Shown here piece after piece: positions 45,328 through 56,852 of a stretch of 64,000 nt of DNA; positions within the stretch are counted from its first letter, which is position 1, and each line of letters starts with the position of its first letter. The notes under the pieces were generated by a model. It saw only the letters and a program-made list of their open reading frames with translations. It was not told the DNA's origin and ran no database searches. The stretch spans positions 1,240,001 through 1,304,000 of the forward strand of contig VNKQ01000006.1 in the NCBI GenBank assembly GCA_016508695.1. The letters are read 5' to 3'. Source of the DNA: Hyphodiscus hymeniophilus. Its lineage: Eukaryota > Ascomycota > Leotiomycetes > Helotiales > Hyphodiscaceae. The position numbers were made by a program, and so were the translations under genes.

Positions 45328-46542
45328 ATGGCGGCTGTCGCTCTCAACACCCAGATTGCTGGCATGACTCCAGCTCAGTTCGCAGCTCTTCCTCCTCACA
45401 AGAAGCTGCTTAACTCGGCGAAGTTGCCGAACGAGTTCTTGATGAACAATGCCAAACTCAGTCGCAAACAAACACTTAAACTTGGTATGGCAGGTGCTGG
45501 AATCCATCTTGGAAACCAAGTCTTCCATCCTGTCTATGGTCGCACACTGCGTTCGACGATCACCGCAAAACGTGCTCTCAATTCATATATGGCCTTCCGT
45601 TGTAAGCTAAACTCCCTGACCTTGTCAACTTTTGGTGACAATTGGACTGACTTTTCAGCATTCTATTCTCCCATCTTCGCGGATCTTCAGCAGAAAGCAG
45701 CTTCTAGCTACCTCACCACCTTGTGGGCGAAAGAACCTTTCCAGGCGAAGTGGGCTATCATCGCGCGTGCATACTCTGCCATTCGCGACCATGTTGGCAA
45801 GTCAAATGCGCCTCTGGACCGATTTCTTGCTCTTGTTTGCCCAGAAATCGGAGTGCTCCATACTGAGGTCTACTTGCAAATGATGTCATGGGAGCGCGAG
45901 ACCGGCCTTGACGGAGTCATGAAGCTGAAGCAGACGGCGGTTCCAGATGTTGCAACCTTCGATCATCATATCCAGCACACCCTGATGACGGAGAAAGATA
46001 TTGTCCACTTTTGTGCGCGCAATTCCTATCTCGCTCGTTCCACCGCAATCGCCATCGCTGGACAGCCAGGCACAGCTCAACACGGCCTTCTTGCTTCTAC
46101 TCCAGCCGCTCCTGTTGCTGCTGCTGCACCAGTTACGCCAATTGCAACCGTTACAGCACCTGCTACACCGAACGCTCTGCTCGTCCAATCCGTCAACGAT
46201 CCCCGCGGCGCTGCTTCTCGTATGCTGGGCTTTGATATCGACGCATTCTTGGGTCCAGCTGAACAGTCCGAAACTCCACCTGCTCCACCTTCTCCACCGC
46301 CTTACCAATGGACCTGCAGCCTCGCTGACGTTTACAACCCTGACGAAGGCACGTACGAATGGACTGAAATCAAGAGACACACCCATATCGTCGGCAGCAT
46401 CTCGGACCCACGCAGTTTCAATGAGTTGTTCGGTCCAGCCGCCCGGGATGGATTCATTCACCCAACTGGCAAGTCATGATCCCATATATAGAGGCCTGAG
46501 CTAACTTTTGCAGTCCCGGATAGTGACGATTTTGTGTTGTGA
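45328..46542 (+). CDS. MAT1-1-1: Mating-type protein MAT1-1-1 (alpha box)
   Basis: Exons 45328-45601, 45659-46468 and 46514-46542, giving 370 residues. It starts MAAVALNTQIAG; the frame is open upstream to about 45220 without an ATG. The alpha box begins at about residue 81 (KRALNSYMAFRSFYSP), then FADLQQKAASSYLTTLW, then FQAKWAIIARAYSAIRDHVG and APLDRFLALVCPEIGVL. Intron 1 lies inside the box after MAFR, as is conserved. The C-terminal part is Ala/Pro-rich, then acidic. The last junction is predicted as a GC-AG intron (TG|GCAAGT...TTTTGCAG, 45 nt) giving the tail TVPDSDDFVL. If it is not spliced, the protein ends TGKS at 46479. It is a transcription factor of the other mating identity, next to SLA2. 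Confidence 0.95.
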
Positions 46543-48230
46543 GAGTCATCCATCCATGGACACGGCTATACAGCTCGCTGCAGTGGACATCTCATCGCCT
46601 GCAATACGCAAGTATCGACCGCACCTGAGCGAGTGCCTCGATGTTGATATGGAACGAGCACAATTGGAATTTCCCTTCAAGCGACTTTTTCACGATTCAA
46701 TCTTCTCCATCCCACGATGTTGTGGCTTGTCGATACACAGTTTCAGCCCATTTTCGCACATATTGTTTCATCCAACATCATGCCATGGTATGCGTACCAC
46801 GCTGTTCCACTCCGCTGGATCAAGCACGGGGCGATGTCTTTGTCGTTGAGGACAGGGTTCAACTGCAGAACGAGTAGAATGATCACATTGCCAGTAGATA
46901 GCCCCAATTGAGCACAATTCCAACGATTGGTGGTGTTGCAAAGGAAGACGATGCTATTTGTTGGGAAGTGAGTCGTGAGAATAAAGGTTGCACCATCCCA
47001 TGAGCTAATGCAGCAAGGGTGCCCTGTTGGTCCTTCCCCGGGATCTAATGGTTGAGCATGTTCTATTGGCCTGGCGTAGGTCCCCCTTTCCGTCGCTGCT
47101 TCCCCATCCTCAGATGCTTGGCATGTAACATGATTTTCTCCTCCAAAGCACTGCATCGTTGACTGACTTTCTTACATCTGAAAACCGTCTTTCTTTTCAT
47201 GACCATGACCCTTCCCCGAGCCAGCGAGCTCCAAGAATACAAATACAGCATACCGGAATAGTGCATGCCTCCGTGACGATTCCCCTTGCATCGGATGCGA
47301 TCTCTTTCAGTGCGCAAAGGAGGGGGACGATTGGACGAGCCAAAACCAACATCTCTCGTCCCCAACTCTGTGCTACCATGGGCGTCTAGACATCCAGTCG
47401 TCCACGCAGGTGGCTTGCGTATCCGTCCGCTTTCAGTGTCTTTGCCTCAGGCAAGAGAGTGGGGATCTTAAACTAACAGGTACTCGCCTCCTCCCGCAAG
47501 TTCTTGGACTTCGAGCGTCCGGATTATCCTGGCAATTGACTTTGCTGCATGTCTGCAATCGATTTCTGCGAGACGAGATTAGAAAGCAGCAGTTGAAGTT
47601 TGTAGCGGAGCGGAGTTGCGAAGCTACCATTTCTTACTTACCCCTGAGATGAAGCCGTGCGCTGAATGTCCAACAGAGTTCCGGGTTCTCCGGGAGCATC
47701 AGTATCTCGGGCCCCCGGGGCACTGAGACGAGTTGAGAGACATGTCTAAATCATTCCAAGGGTTGTCGTCGATTGAAGTTTGGATCTCTGTCTCGCGCAA
47801 AGAGATGGTTGAGACATCTGCAAAATGCTCGGGTTCAGAGTGAAGAAAGGAATCATTAGGACGAGCTGCATGTCCGGATTACTTACAACCTGAGTGAGTA
47901 AGCTAATTTTGGGCCTCCGCAATCACTCGGATATTTCGGAGGATTGGGTTCTGTCTAGACTGATCTATGTTTTTTCAAAACTCGCCAATGCTTATGATTA
48001 GATTCTCAAATAGGAGATGAAATTCAATCTCATTGAAAATAACCACTTGTCTGGTTCGAGAAAAGGAACCTTCGCTCATCGCCGGATCCTCGCTCCAAAC
48101 CACAGCAGCACAATCGAATTGGGACGGAAGCTTCTTTTTAAGATTCCTTTCTTTGTCCCACGAAATGAAAATCGCTAAACTACAATCTTCCATAGCCTCT
48201 CCTGTCCTCCACGCCCTTCTCTAAGCACCA
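46543..48230. other. Intergenic MAT1-1-1 to SLA2, no gene supported
   Basis: About 1.7 kb between the alpha-box gene and the SLA2 stop. The first 350 nt have protein-like stretches in three different frames (for example one containing LEFPFKRLFHDS at about 46665-46700, another containing PIFAHIVSSNIMPWY near 46750) without a consistent splice model. This could be the MAT1-1-1 3' UTR, or a decayed gene. Nothing else seen. Confidence 0.45.
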
Positions 48231-51200
48231 CTACTCTTGATAAGATACCTTCCGCATCTCACCCAATCTCTGTCTCGCTGATGAGAGATTGTTCTCAAGT
48301 TGTAGAATCTCGACCTAGTTTGCTTCGTCAGTGATCAATCCAGATCTCAGTAGTCTGGAGCTATTGCAGGATGCTTGCTAGCTGTTCTGGACCACAGCGA
48401 GCCGTTGCGAGCAACAGCTGCAGAGCTCACAATAGAGAGGAGAAATAATCGGGATAGACATACCTGCTGCTCCATCTCTCGGACCTTGAATTCATGGGCT
48501 CCAAGCTTTGTGTAATCCACTCTCTCATCCTCCTGGTCGCGATCCTTGATCATACTCTGCACCTGTCTGACCAAGGATCTACATGCCGCACCAACGGCTT
48601 TGCTTGCCTGCTCTAATGACTCTTGGCTCTTGCTCATGAAGCCCGCTTTGACTCTGCTTGCGGCTACCAATTGTGCTGTGGAGGCAGCAACGTTGTTGGA
48701 TGCGACGATGAGCTGTTCCGGGTTGTTACGTCCAGAGAGTACACCATCGGCAGTCTCAATCAAAGTATTTGTCGAAGCAGCTACTGCTTTGGCAGCGGAG
48801 ATCAAACCTTCTGTCCAGCGATTGTTCTTCTTGTAGAAGTTACTCTTAGAAACGGAGCCCCGACCGGCTTCGACGATTTCCTTTTGTGTGACGGTTGCTG
48901 CTTTGATGAGCTTCGCAATAGCATTTGTGACGGCCATGGCGGCTTCGATGATTGAATCGTGAATACGAAGTTCGTACGTCGAATACCCATCTGTGGGCTT
49001 CGACTTCAGTTTTGCAAGGCGGGCAGCAGCAGCGCTGATAGCATCGGCAGCTTTGTTCAACTCGTTGTCAACAAGATCGCCAAGGTCTCCCTTGTTGTTG
49101 GCCAGCTTGCCACTATTGGGAGCGAAGGTGTCGACAAGCTTATTGAGCTTCTGCAAGTTGATCTGGACGTCGTTATTGTTGTTGATAACAACCTCCGTCT
49201 TTTGCACTGGGTCCATGCCATCGAGTCTGAAGCTTTGAAGGCCGCGGAAGAATTTAACCGTTGATTGAGCAGATTGTCTTGCCCCATTAGTCAACTGATC
49301 TGCCTTTTTGTCATCCGTTGCTAGCCTCTGAAGACCCTTAGTGTTGCTGAGGACATCAGCCACGGAACTGGAGAAAACATTGATTGTTCGAATGGTCTCG
49401 GCGTGGCTGCTGTTGGGACCATCAGCTATGAAGTTGTTGAAAGCAGTTGCAAACTCCGTGGCGCTAGAAGATGCTTTCTCAATTTGAGAAAGGACGTAGG
49501 ATGGAGTTGCGTTCTGATTGCCAGCCTGCATGGAAGAGTCGAGCTCGTAAAGGGCGTCATCAACACGCTGGACTCCACTTTGGAGAACGGAATCGATAAT
49601 GTCGTTGATCTTGCCGATATTCGAGAGTAGCATAGCATCAATCTCCCCATCAAGAGCTTCATCAGTTGCGCCTTTAGAGTTCTCCAACTCGTTGAGCCTA
49701 AGCAAAGTATCATCCAAACTTGCCTTGTAGACTTCGAGCTCTTCTTCTCTTTCGCGCAGAAGACGTTCAGCATCTGAACCTCCCTCGCTGTACTTCGCAT
49801 GAACTTCATCAAGAGCACGAGACTTCTTCCGGAGAGCATCCTCAAGATCGGCCATTTCGCGGTTGTACTTTGACAGCATCGAAGAGAGCTCATTGCCCTT
49901 GCTTCGCTCAAGACTATCAGCTCGATCCAGAGCCATACGCAACTCGCGCTTGAGTTTCTCCATTTCCTCTCGGTTGCCACCAGTAAGGCGGTCTTTGTCG
50001 TGCAAAGCCCGATCTCTTTCTCGAATCATGTCGGCAAGCTCAAGGTTCTTTGTCTTGATCTCACGCTCTAGCTTCTCGCGCTTATCGATCGCTTCTTGAG
50101 CAGATGCGGCTTTGAGTTGCACGCCCTTAAACTTCTGTAGCAGATCTAGATGCTCGTGCCGTAATTGGGAATACAGCTTTGCAAGTGCTTCATATTTTGT
50201 GCGCCAAGTATTAACCTGTTCCTGACATGCTCGAATTTGATCATCCTTGCTACCGAGTTGTTGTCCGAAATTGTTTTGGAGTTGTATAAGCTCACCCTCC
50301 ACTGCCTTAATCTTCTGGTCATACTGCTGGAGCATGAGCTGATCCCTTGCATACTGTGCCCGAGCTTCAAAATTCTCTTGTTCCAACTGTGCCATACGAC
50401 CTTGAGTCTGTTGCTGAATCTGCTGCGTATAAAGAGCTTCCTGTTCCCGTCTTTGCTGCTCGGCAAGTTGGCGCTGCTGCTCCTCAAAGTCTCGTTGCGC
50501 CTGGAGCTGCGCCTGCTGCTGTGCATATTGTTGTTGAGCTTGCTGGGCCTCCAGTACTCGCTGTTGCTCCTCATACTCTTGGTTCTGCCTTGCTTGCTCA
50601 TTCTGCCAAAATTCTCCAATATCATCTGGCTCATCCGTCTTGGGAGCTGGAGGGGGTGTGATCTTTCTTTCGATTTCTTGTTTCGGTCTTTGTGGTAATC
50701 TCGGCGCAGATTCGTCTTCGGAGAGAAGGTTGGGAGGTTCTTGAGGGAGTTTTGGGACGGTGATCAGACTTGTGAGATATCGGAGGTTGGAGCATTCGTA
50801 ATAGAACTTGACGAGACGGTAGTGTTGGGCATCGTAACGTCCCCTGAGGGGCTCTAAGGCATCATCGTCGCCAGTCGCTGTGAGACTGTCAGTACGTGCA
50901 GCAGAAACCTGGACGTCTGCACTCACTCGTGTGCATTGCGCGCAACATGCTGGTGATGAATTTGTAGATTCCATAACTCTCCTGCACCAAAGGTACCAAT
51001 GCGGATATCCTGCACTCATTGTTGCCGCCGCTTCTGAAATGAGAGAATATCAACTTCTGAAACTGCTCTATCCTATCCTGAAGCATCATCAGATCGGAGA
51101 TCGTCTCATATCCTTCATTGGGATCGTTGATTCCTTTCAAGCTGATGTACTCTTCGTATTCGAATAAGCCATTGAAGTCTGGATGCTGCTGATGGAAGGT

Positions 51201-51795
51201 CAACTTTGCCAGGAGGAAATTGACATATTCCTGTATCAATGGCCCATAGCCTCGCATACCCTCTCCGGATAAGCCTCTGTTGAGACTGTCGATCCAACTT
51301 CGATTTGCCATTGCATCCCGCAGAGCCGAAGGGTGTCCTTCTTGGAGGACTTTGTGGACCGTAATCAGTGCCTTGAAAGTCTGTACTTCGTCTGCAAGGA
51401 TCGGCTGCCTGTGACCTCTTGTATCAGCATCTAGATCCTCTAATACTACTTTTTCTGGAATCTGTGGAAGCATCGGATAACCTTGCACCGGTAGCCTCTG
51501 TGTGCCAGGAGCATGCCTTCAACATCTCCAATCAGTCATGAACAGTACTAACACTTTAATGCCAGCCCAGAAGGCTGCAGATGACTTGTGATCCCATGTG
51601 TAGACAATACAGCTTCGTACATGCTTCCGCTTCGGGGCCGTCTCTTCGATGCTCGTTGCTTTTCGGATGTTAATCGCAAGCTCGCCCTCGGACCTGTCAC
51701 AATGATGTTAGCTTCCTGAAAATGCAGAGAACCATTATCTAGAGATTTGAGAAAGTTGAAAGCTCCAAAACAACTGACTTGGTGTGATCAACATT
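48231..51795 (-). CDS. sla2: Endocytosis adaptor Sla2 (ANTH and I/LWEQ domains)
   Basis: Minus-strand exons 51795-51779, 51693-51549, 51404-50927, 50877-48464 and 48314-48231, giving 1045 residues. The ANTH part (about 1-270) has ETAPKRKHVRSCIVYTWDHK and ILADEVQTFKALITVHKV. A Pro-rich linker and a very Gln/Glu-rich coiled coil (about 330-620) follow. The C-terminal I/LWEQ (talin-like actin-binding) module contains GLISAAKAVAASTN and AAKAVG-like helices and ends QLENNLSSARQRLGEMRKVSY. Sla2 links clathrin-coated membrane to actin. It is the standard right flank of MAT. The start is uncertain: an upstream ATG at 51823 (MSLNYAPARNVDHTK) is out of frame by one base with the rest, at an A3 run next to the donor site. 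Confidence 0.93.
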
Positions 51796-51823
51796 TCGAG
51801 CCGGGGCGTAGTTGAGAGACATA

Positions 51824-53165
51824 TTCACACGAGTTGAGCGCGCAAAGCTCATACAAAGTGCAGATAGAAAGTCTCAGCGACAAGCTAGATATAAATCGGA
51901 AAGCACCTAGGTAGGCAACAGAGTTGTTCCTAAGATTTGTAGACGAGGCCGACAGCGTGGATATGTCTTGGCGCGTGAGCCGTTACGCAACCTCCACTAA
52001 AAGGTGGCGCAGCTCGCCTCCTCGGGCACCGTGGAGACCCGAAATGCTGAGGTGACAAATAACTCGCAAAAAGTGGAAACTTGTGAACAATTGAAAATAG
52101 CTGAGTATCTCAGTCTCATGTTGGTTTCCTCGAGTGTGGAAATGAGAAAGATGATATGTAGTCACCAAAGTAGCTTCAGCGAATCGACCGAGACTCCATA
52201 GAAGTCAAGAACTCCTTGAGACATAGTTTTTAGTTGTTGATCTGATTCGCCTGGTCACAGGGAGTGGCGGGCCTGTCTTGATTCCAAAGACCTCAACTTT
52301 CGAGCCCATATCGTGGATTTGGAAAACGTTTGAAAAGGTTTGATTGACAAGCGTCTCGATTGTTTCCTATCAGACACGTTGCTCCAAATCGCGAGATTGT
52401 ACGTACCCAGAAAGTTTTGTTCGTTGCATCTTGTCACTGGTGTAGACTCCCTGTGATATTGTTGTATATCAAGCCCAAAGATATTCGTACACGCGTGAGT
52501 TGGTCTAGTCTGAGAAGATTGTAACACCTTGCGACACAAGTGAGGCTTCGCAATCTCCAGACTTGAGACGTTCGAATGGATGTCATGAGATATGTGAGGT
52601 GAATGATTGGGGATGCATCAAGGAGCCGGATAGAGAACATACGAAGTTTCCAGGCTCTCGCTTCACGCAATTCAAGGTGAGTGATGCGCGGTGCTACACA
52701 AGCTTTTGAATGTACAGTACTCGTACAACTGGGCATATCACAATTACCATCCTTCAAATTGTTTAGGCGAGCAAGGCCACGCATGCAGACTACGTACTGA
52801 TGCAACAGACTCATTCGAGTGACTTGAGGGGATATGTAGTAGCAACAGACTCATTCGAGTGACTTGAGGGGATATGTAGTAGCAACAGTCTGGTCAAGAT
52901 CAAAGTGAAGGTGTACGGCAATCATGATGTAGCGTCTAGGTATTCAGAACTTGGAAAGTGATCAAAATCACAATTAAGACGAGACTGCTCAAGACAATGT
53001 CCTGCATTTGTATTCTGATACGGATCCTCAATGTTTCCCACACCAAAATAATGTTAGCCGAGGCATTGTACTTCCCATATGCTCTTCACAACTACAGATC
53101 AACGCCGTATCCGCACCCAGTCTCCAAATAGCCCATTCCAGCGTGAACACCAGAAACACGAACGC
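51824..53165. other. Intergenic, 40-bp tandem duplication
   Basis: About 1.3 kb between the SLA2 5' side and the stop of the SMP gene. Holds a 40-bp tandem repeat; no gene supported. Confidence 0.5.
52802..52888 (+). repeat. 40-bp tandem repeat, 2.2 copies
   Basis: Units 52802-52841 and 52842-52881 are identical, followed by the first 7 nt of a third copy (GCAACAG). This indicates recent duplication by slippage. Confidence 0.95.
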
Positions 53166-56100
53166 TCATTGTAAGCCAGCATCGTCATCTACCCATGTAC
53201 TCTTTGCTCTTTGCTCTTCTTCCTGCGCCGCAAGCCAAGATGGTAACTTGTGGCCGTCTTCTTCCGGACTCGTCGACAAGACTCGATGGGGTGGTCGTCT
53301 CTTGGGCAGTCGAGGCGGGCTCGGACTCTTTGGGCCTTTAGGACTTGAAGGATGGACAACAGGCTGTGGCGTGCTCTGAACGATATCATCTTCATCCTCG
53401 CCATCGTCCACCCAAGGTTGCATATAAACTGGATGGTCTGGTGGGAGCTCTGGCGGATCTTCGGTCGTGGGAGTACCTGGTACAGAATCGCTGGTAGGCG
53501 CAGCAACAACGAAAATACCATCGTCCGCTGCGCTGACCGGTTCGTCTTCGCGACTTCGGCGTTTTGGTAAAGGTGGTGGTGGAAGCGAGTGCCTGTCGTC
53601 ATTTTCTTTTGAGTCGTTGCTGGAGCCTTTAGATATCTGGGGTACAGTCGGTGGTGGTATCGGTTTACGTTTCGGGACAGGAATTGGTGCGGTCTTGGTC
53701 TTTCTGTCAGGTGGAGGAAGCGGTGTTCCAGGTGGTGGAAGAGGGCGTCCACGACCCATTACAAGAGGTGGGGTAGGTTCCAGGGAATTCACCGACCCAT
53801 CCGTCTTTTGATCTTGGTGTCGCTGGATGGCATTCCAGCCCCATTTCTTCGCATTGGCCGCTGCATTTGTTACTGCCGCCAAGGAAAGTCGCTTAGTCTC
53901 AGCCGTTGAAGATTTCCCTGACGAAGATGTAGATGTAGAGTTCTCACGTCGTGGATCATGCCCGAAGCCAAACGGCTTTGCCGAAGGGGCATCGGATTGT
54001 AATGACGCAGTGCTAATACTTGCTGGAGTGGGTGGATAAGACCCAGATCTTGGATGAGTGGAAATGTCTGAGGCGTTCTGGGATGGCTGAGGAGTCAATT
54101 CATTATCGATGTCCTTTTCTGAACTGACAGAATCTCGTGACGATGCAGATGATTGACTGCCAGCTTTTTCTATTTGGGAAGGCGGTCCAGATGGCGACCC
54201 AAGCGGTGTATTAGTTGGTGAATCTTTTTGAGACAGTGCTGTGATAGCTGACATGGCATGGCTATGCTCTGGTGAGGTAGCATGCTTGACTGCATCCGCG
54301 TTCACAACGTCTGTACCGACAACCGGAGATGAAGCGCTAGCAAATGATCGGGAACGAAGCACTTTCGGAGGCTTTTCAGGAGTCGAAGTGCGCGTCTCAA
54401 TACTGGTGGATGAGCCACTATCCTTAGAAGTCTGCAGATTCAAGGCAGATTTGGCGGCTTTTCGAGCAAACATAGTGCTTGGTGGTGATGCATCGATAGT
54501 GGGCATGCTGATACTCTTTTCGAAGTCTGGTAATGCCGAAATCGCTTCTGAATGTTCGGACTCCAGATGTTCAACTTCGTCAACATCTCCGCTCTGGGCG
54601 GCAGCAGTTTCAAGATCATCACTTTGGTGTGCCAGTCTTTCATTAGCCCAGATGCCACCTCTCCAAAATTTGTTCTCGGGCTGAAAAAATGGAATATCAT
54701 CCCAATTCGGTACGACCAAGCTCTCAGCAACAACTTCCTTAATTCGATTCTCGATTTGTCGGAGGATCACAGTATATGTGATCTGTCTTGAGCTTACGAT
54801 TGGCTCTATGGTCATGTCAATTTTCGGCATCGTCGAGAATGTCAACCAGATTCGATTGGAAGGAGGCGGCTTGATTCTGATCATTGCGTGGCCCTCGATT
54901 CGTTTTATTACCACAGCGAGGAGCAGATTGACCTCTCGTGCCTTGAATCGAGTGCCAAGATCAATTCGAGCCGTAGCAGCAACCTCAAGGCGAAAGTTAC
55001 CAGAATAACGTACATCTGCTTCAACAACTAGTTCCCCATCAACGGTCAAGTCCTTCAATCGAGGATTGGTGATCACGGGTGCGGCTTCTCCCAGATCTAC
55101 ATGCTGCAAGACAATTCTTGACAGAAAAGAGGGTTTCTTCACACGGGATATCTTCTTGGTGATCTTCGCTCTGACAAAGTTCTCCATTTCCGACGTCTTG
55201 TATAGGGCAAGGAACACCCTCCCTATGATAGCATTGATCCATCTGGTTTGTAGGTGCTCCTCTGAAGAGTGTAATTTTTGTACGAGTGTGATAATATCCT
55301 TGACGTCGTATTGGAGAGGTATGGGAGGATTGTAATTCGAATCTGGTATCCTCTCTTGGTTCCGCAACATGGCAAAATAGAAGTCCTCCTTTTCTGAGCA
55401 CAGCTCCGAGAACAGGTAGAATGGCTTCGAGGCCTTCCCGTCCGGTGTCAAACCGCCCACGTCCGTTTTTCTCGTAAGACAGAGTGCATTCCTTTTTATG
55501 AATAGCTCTCCTTCCGGTGTTTGGTCGCCGCCCGAGTAGATGCTGACGTTGTGGTGGGCCAAAGACACCACATGTCGAACCTCGAGTTGTTCCTCGTCGT
55601 CGAATAGCATAAGGTGACCGTGCCTAGTCGAGGTCAGTGACTGCTTCCATGGCAGGTCTCTAATATCCAGGATACGTACCTGAGAACCACGTAGAACACA
55701 TTACCACCCCTCTTCTGCGGCTTCCCAGCACCCTTGTTATCCAAAGGACTCGTACTCGGTTTTCTTTCGAATATGGTCCTATACATGCTCTGATACACAC
55801 TCGGGCTCGGTGCAGAGATAGTCGTACTGCCAGCAGGACTGGACCTTTCCAAGCCCGAAGGCTTCGAGTTGACACCACCAGGGCTGTATTCCCTGTAAAT
55901 CGCGAAATAGCCAGCTGCTACATCCGCTTCATGATTTCGAGGCTGGAATTTGTCCCCTAAAGTCTTCTGCGCTTTCTTAATAAGATCGACATCGTCTCCT
56001 GGTTCAACAATGTTACTTTCTCGAAAGGCCGTGTCTTCTTGGATAGGAAAGGTGACGTAGGCGTGGAGCAGTACAGCAATGATTAAAAGAGGCCACGTTA

Positions 56101-56230
56101 GGATGCCAAGCAAGAACCATACCAGACCTCGAATCATCATGGCATCGAAGATGATGAACAAGATGGATGCTATCACAACGACTGCGCTGCTGGAGTTGGT
56201 CGGCTCGGAGGTTGAGCCGTGCAAGGCCAT
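53166..56230 (-). CDS. Nvj2/TEX2-like SMP-domain lipid-transfer protein
   Basis: Exons 56230-55680 and 55623-53166, giving 1002 residues. The N-terminal MALHGSTSEP is followed by a double hydrophobic stretch (about 16-60, VVVIASILFIIF and WFLLGILTWPLLIIAVLL) that should anchor it in the ER. A PH-like domain starts near RHGHLMLFDDEEQLEVR (about 184-300). An SMP-like lipid-binding region follows (about 310-500: ITKKISRVKKPSFLSRIVLQ, DLTVDGELVVEADVRYSGN, PNWDDIPFF). The C-terminal half is disordered, with many Pro/Ser and KTKTAPIPVPKRKPIPPP-like stretches that could bind SH3 domains. Family members tether membranes and move lipids at ER contact sites (yeast Nvj2). Single-gene identity is good; exact orthology is inferred. 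Confidence 0.85.
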
Positions 56231-56852
56231 CAGCCTGATGTGTGGCAGGGATCACGATCGCTTCATACAGTAGTCCGCCTCGTGGGTGGAGCAAGAGAAC
56301 CAATTCATACACGAAACACAATTTCTTTGAAAAACATTACCAAAGTCTAAAAGACAGGGGCTTTGATCCAGTATGTGATGGGTATCAAGATGCGAGCAAA
56401 TATAAAAGTATTGTCAATCCGCGTTACACTGTAAGCGCTCTGAGCCATTCGGATGCAAGCAGATCTTAATTCCTAGATATGACAGGTTACAGGTAGCTTC
56501 TTAATCCGATCACAGCAGACTCAGGAGTCAAGAACATATTTGCATTCCAAGTATCTTAAATCAGTGTGAGGCTACGGAATAATGTCCTTAGTCCGACTTC
56601 CATCTGTTTTATAAAGGCAACAGGTGCATGTCAATCACCATATCTAGCCAATACCCTTACACCCTTCCATCGATCCGGGATTGCAAACTGATGATCAAGT
56701 GTCTCATCGGTTTAAATCCTCGTATTAATCTATCCTACCTGAGTAGATTCCCCAGTATACCTCGCTATGCACCCTTCCTATGCACATCCATCCAAACGAT
56801 TCTGTGCGCCATTTGCCTGGTCTCCAAAGAACCAAAAATAAATCGTCAACCA
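56231..56852. other. Intergenic, nothing seen
   Basis: About 620 nt between the start of the SMP gene (minus) and the stop of REV3 (minus). It presumably holds the SMP-gene promoter and the REV3 3' UTR. Confidence 0.5.

Noticed and set aside
48347..51019. Large continuous ORF in SLA2 as a stand-alone gene
   Set aside because: Its first 60 residues come from intron sequence. Splicing at 50878-50926 connects it to the ANTH domain.
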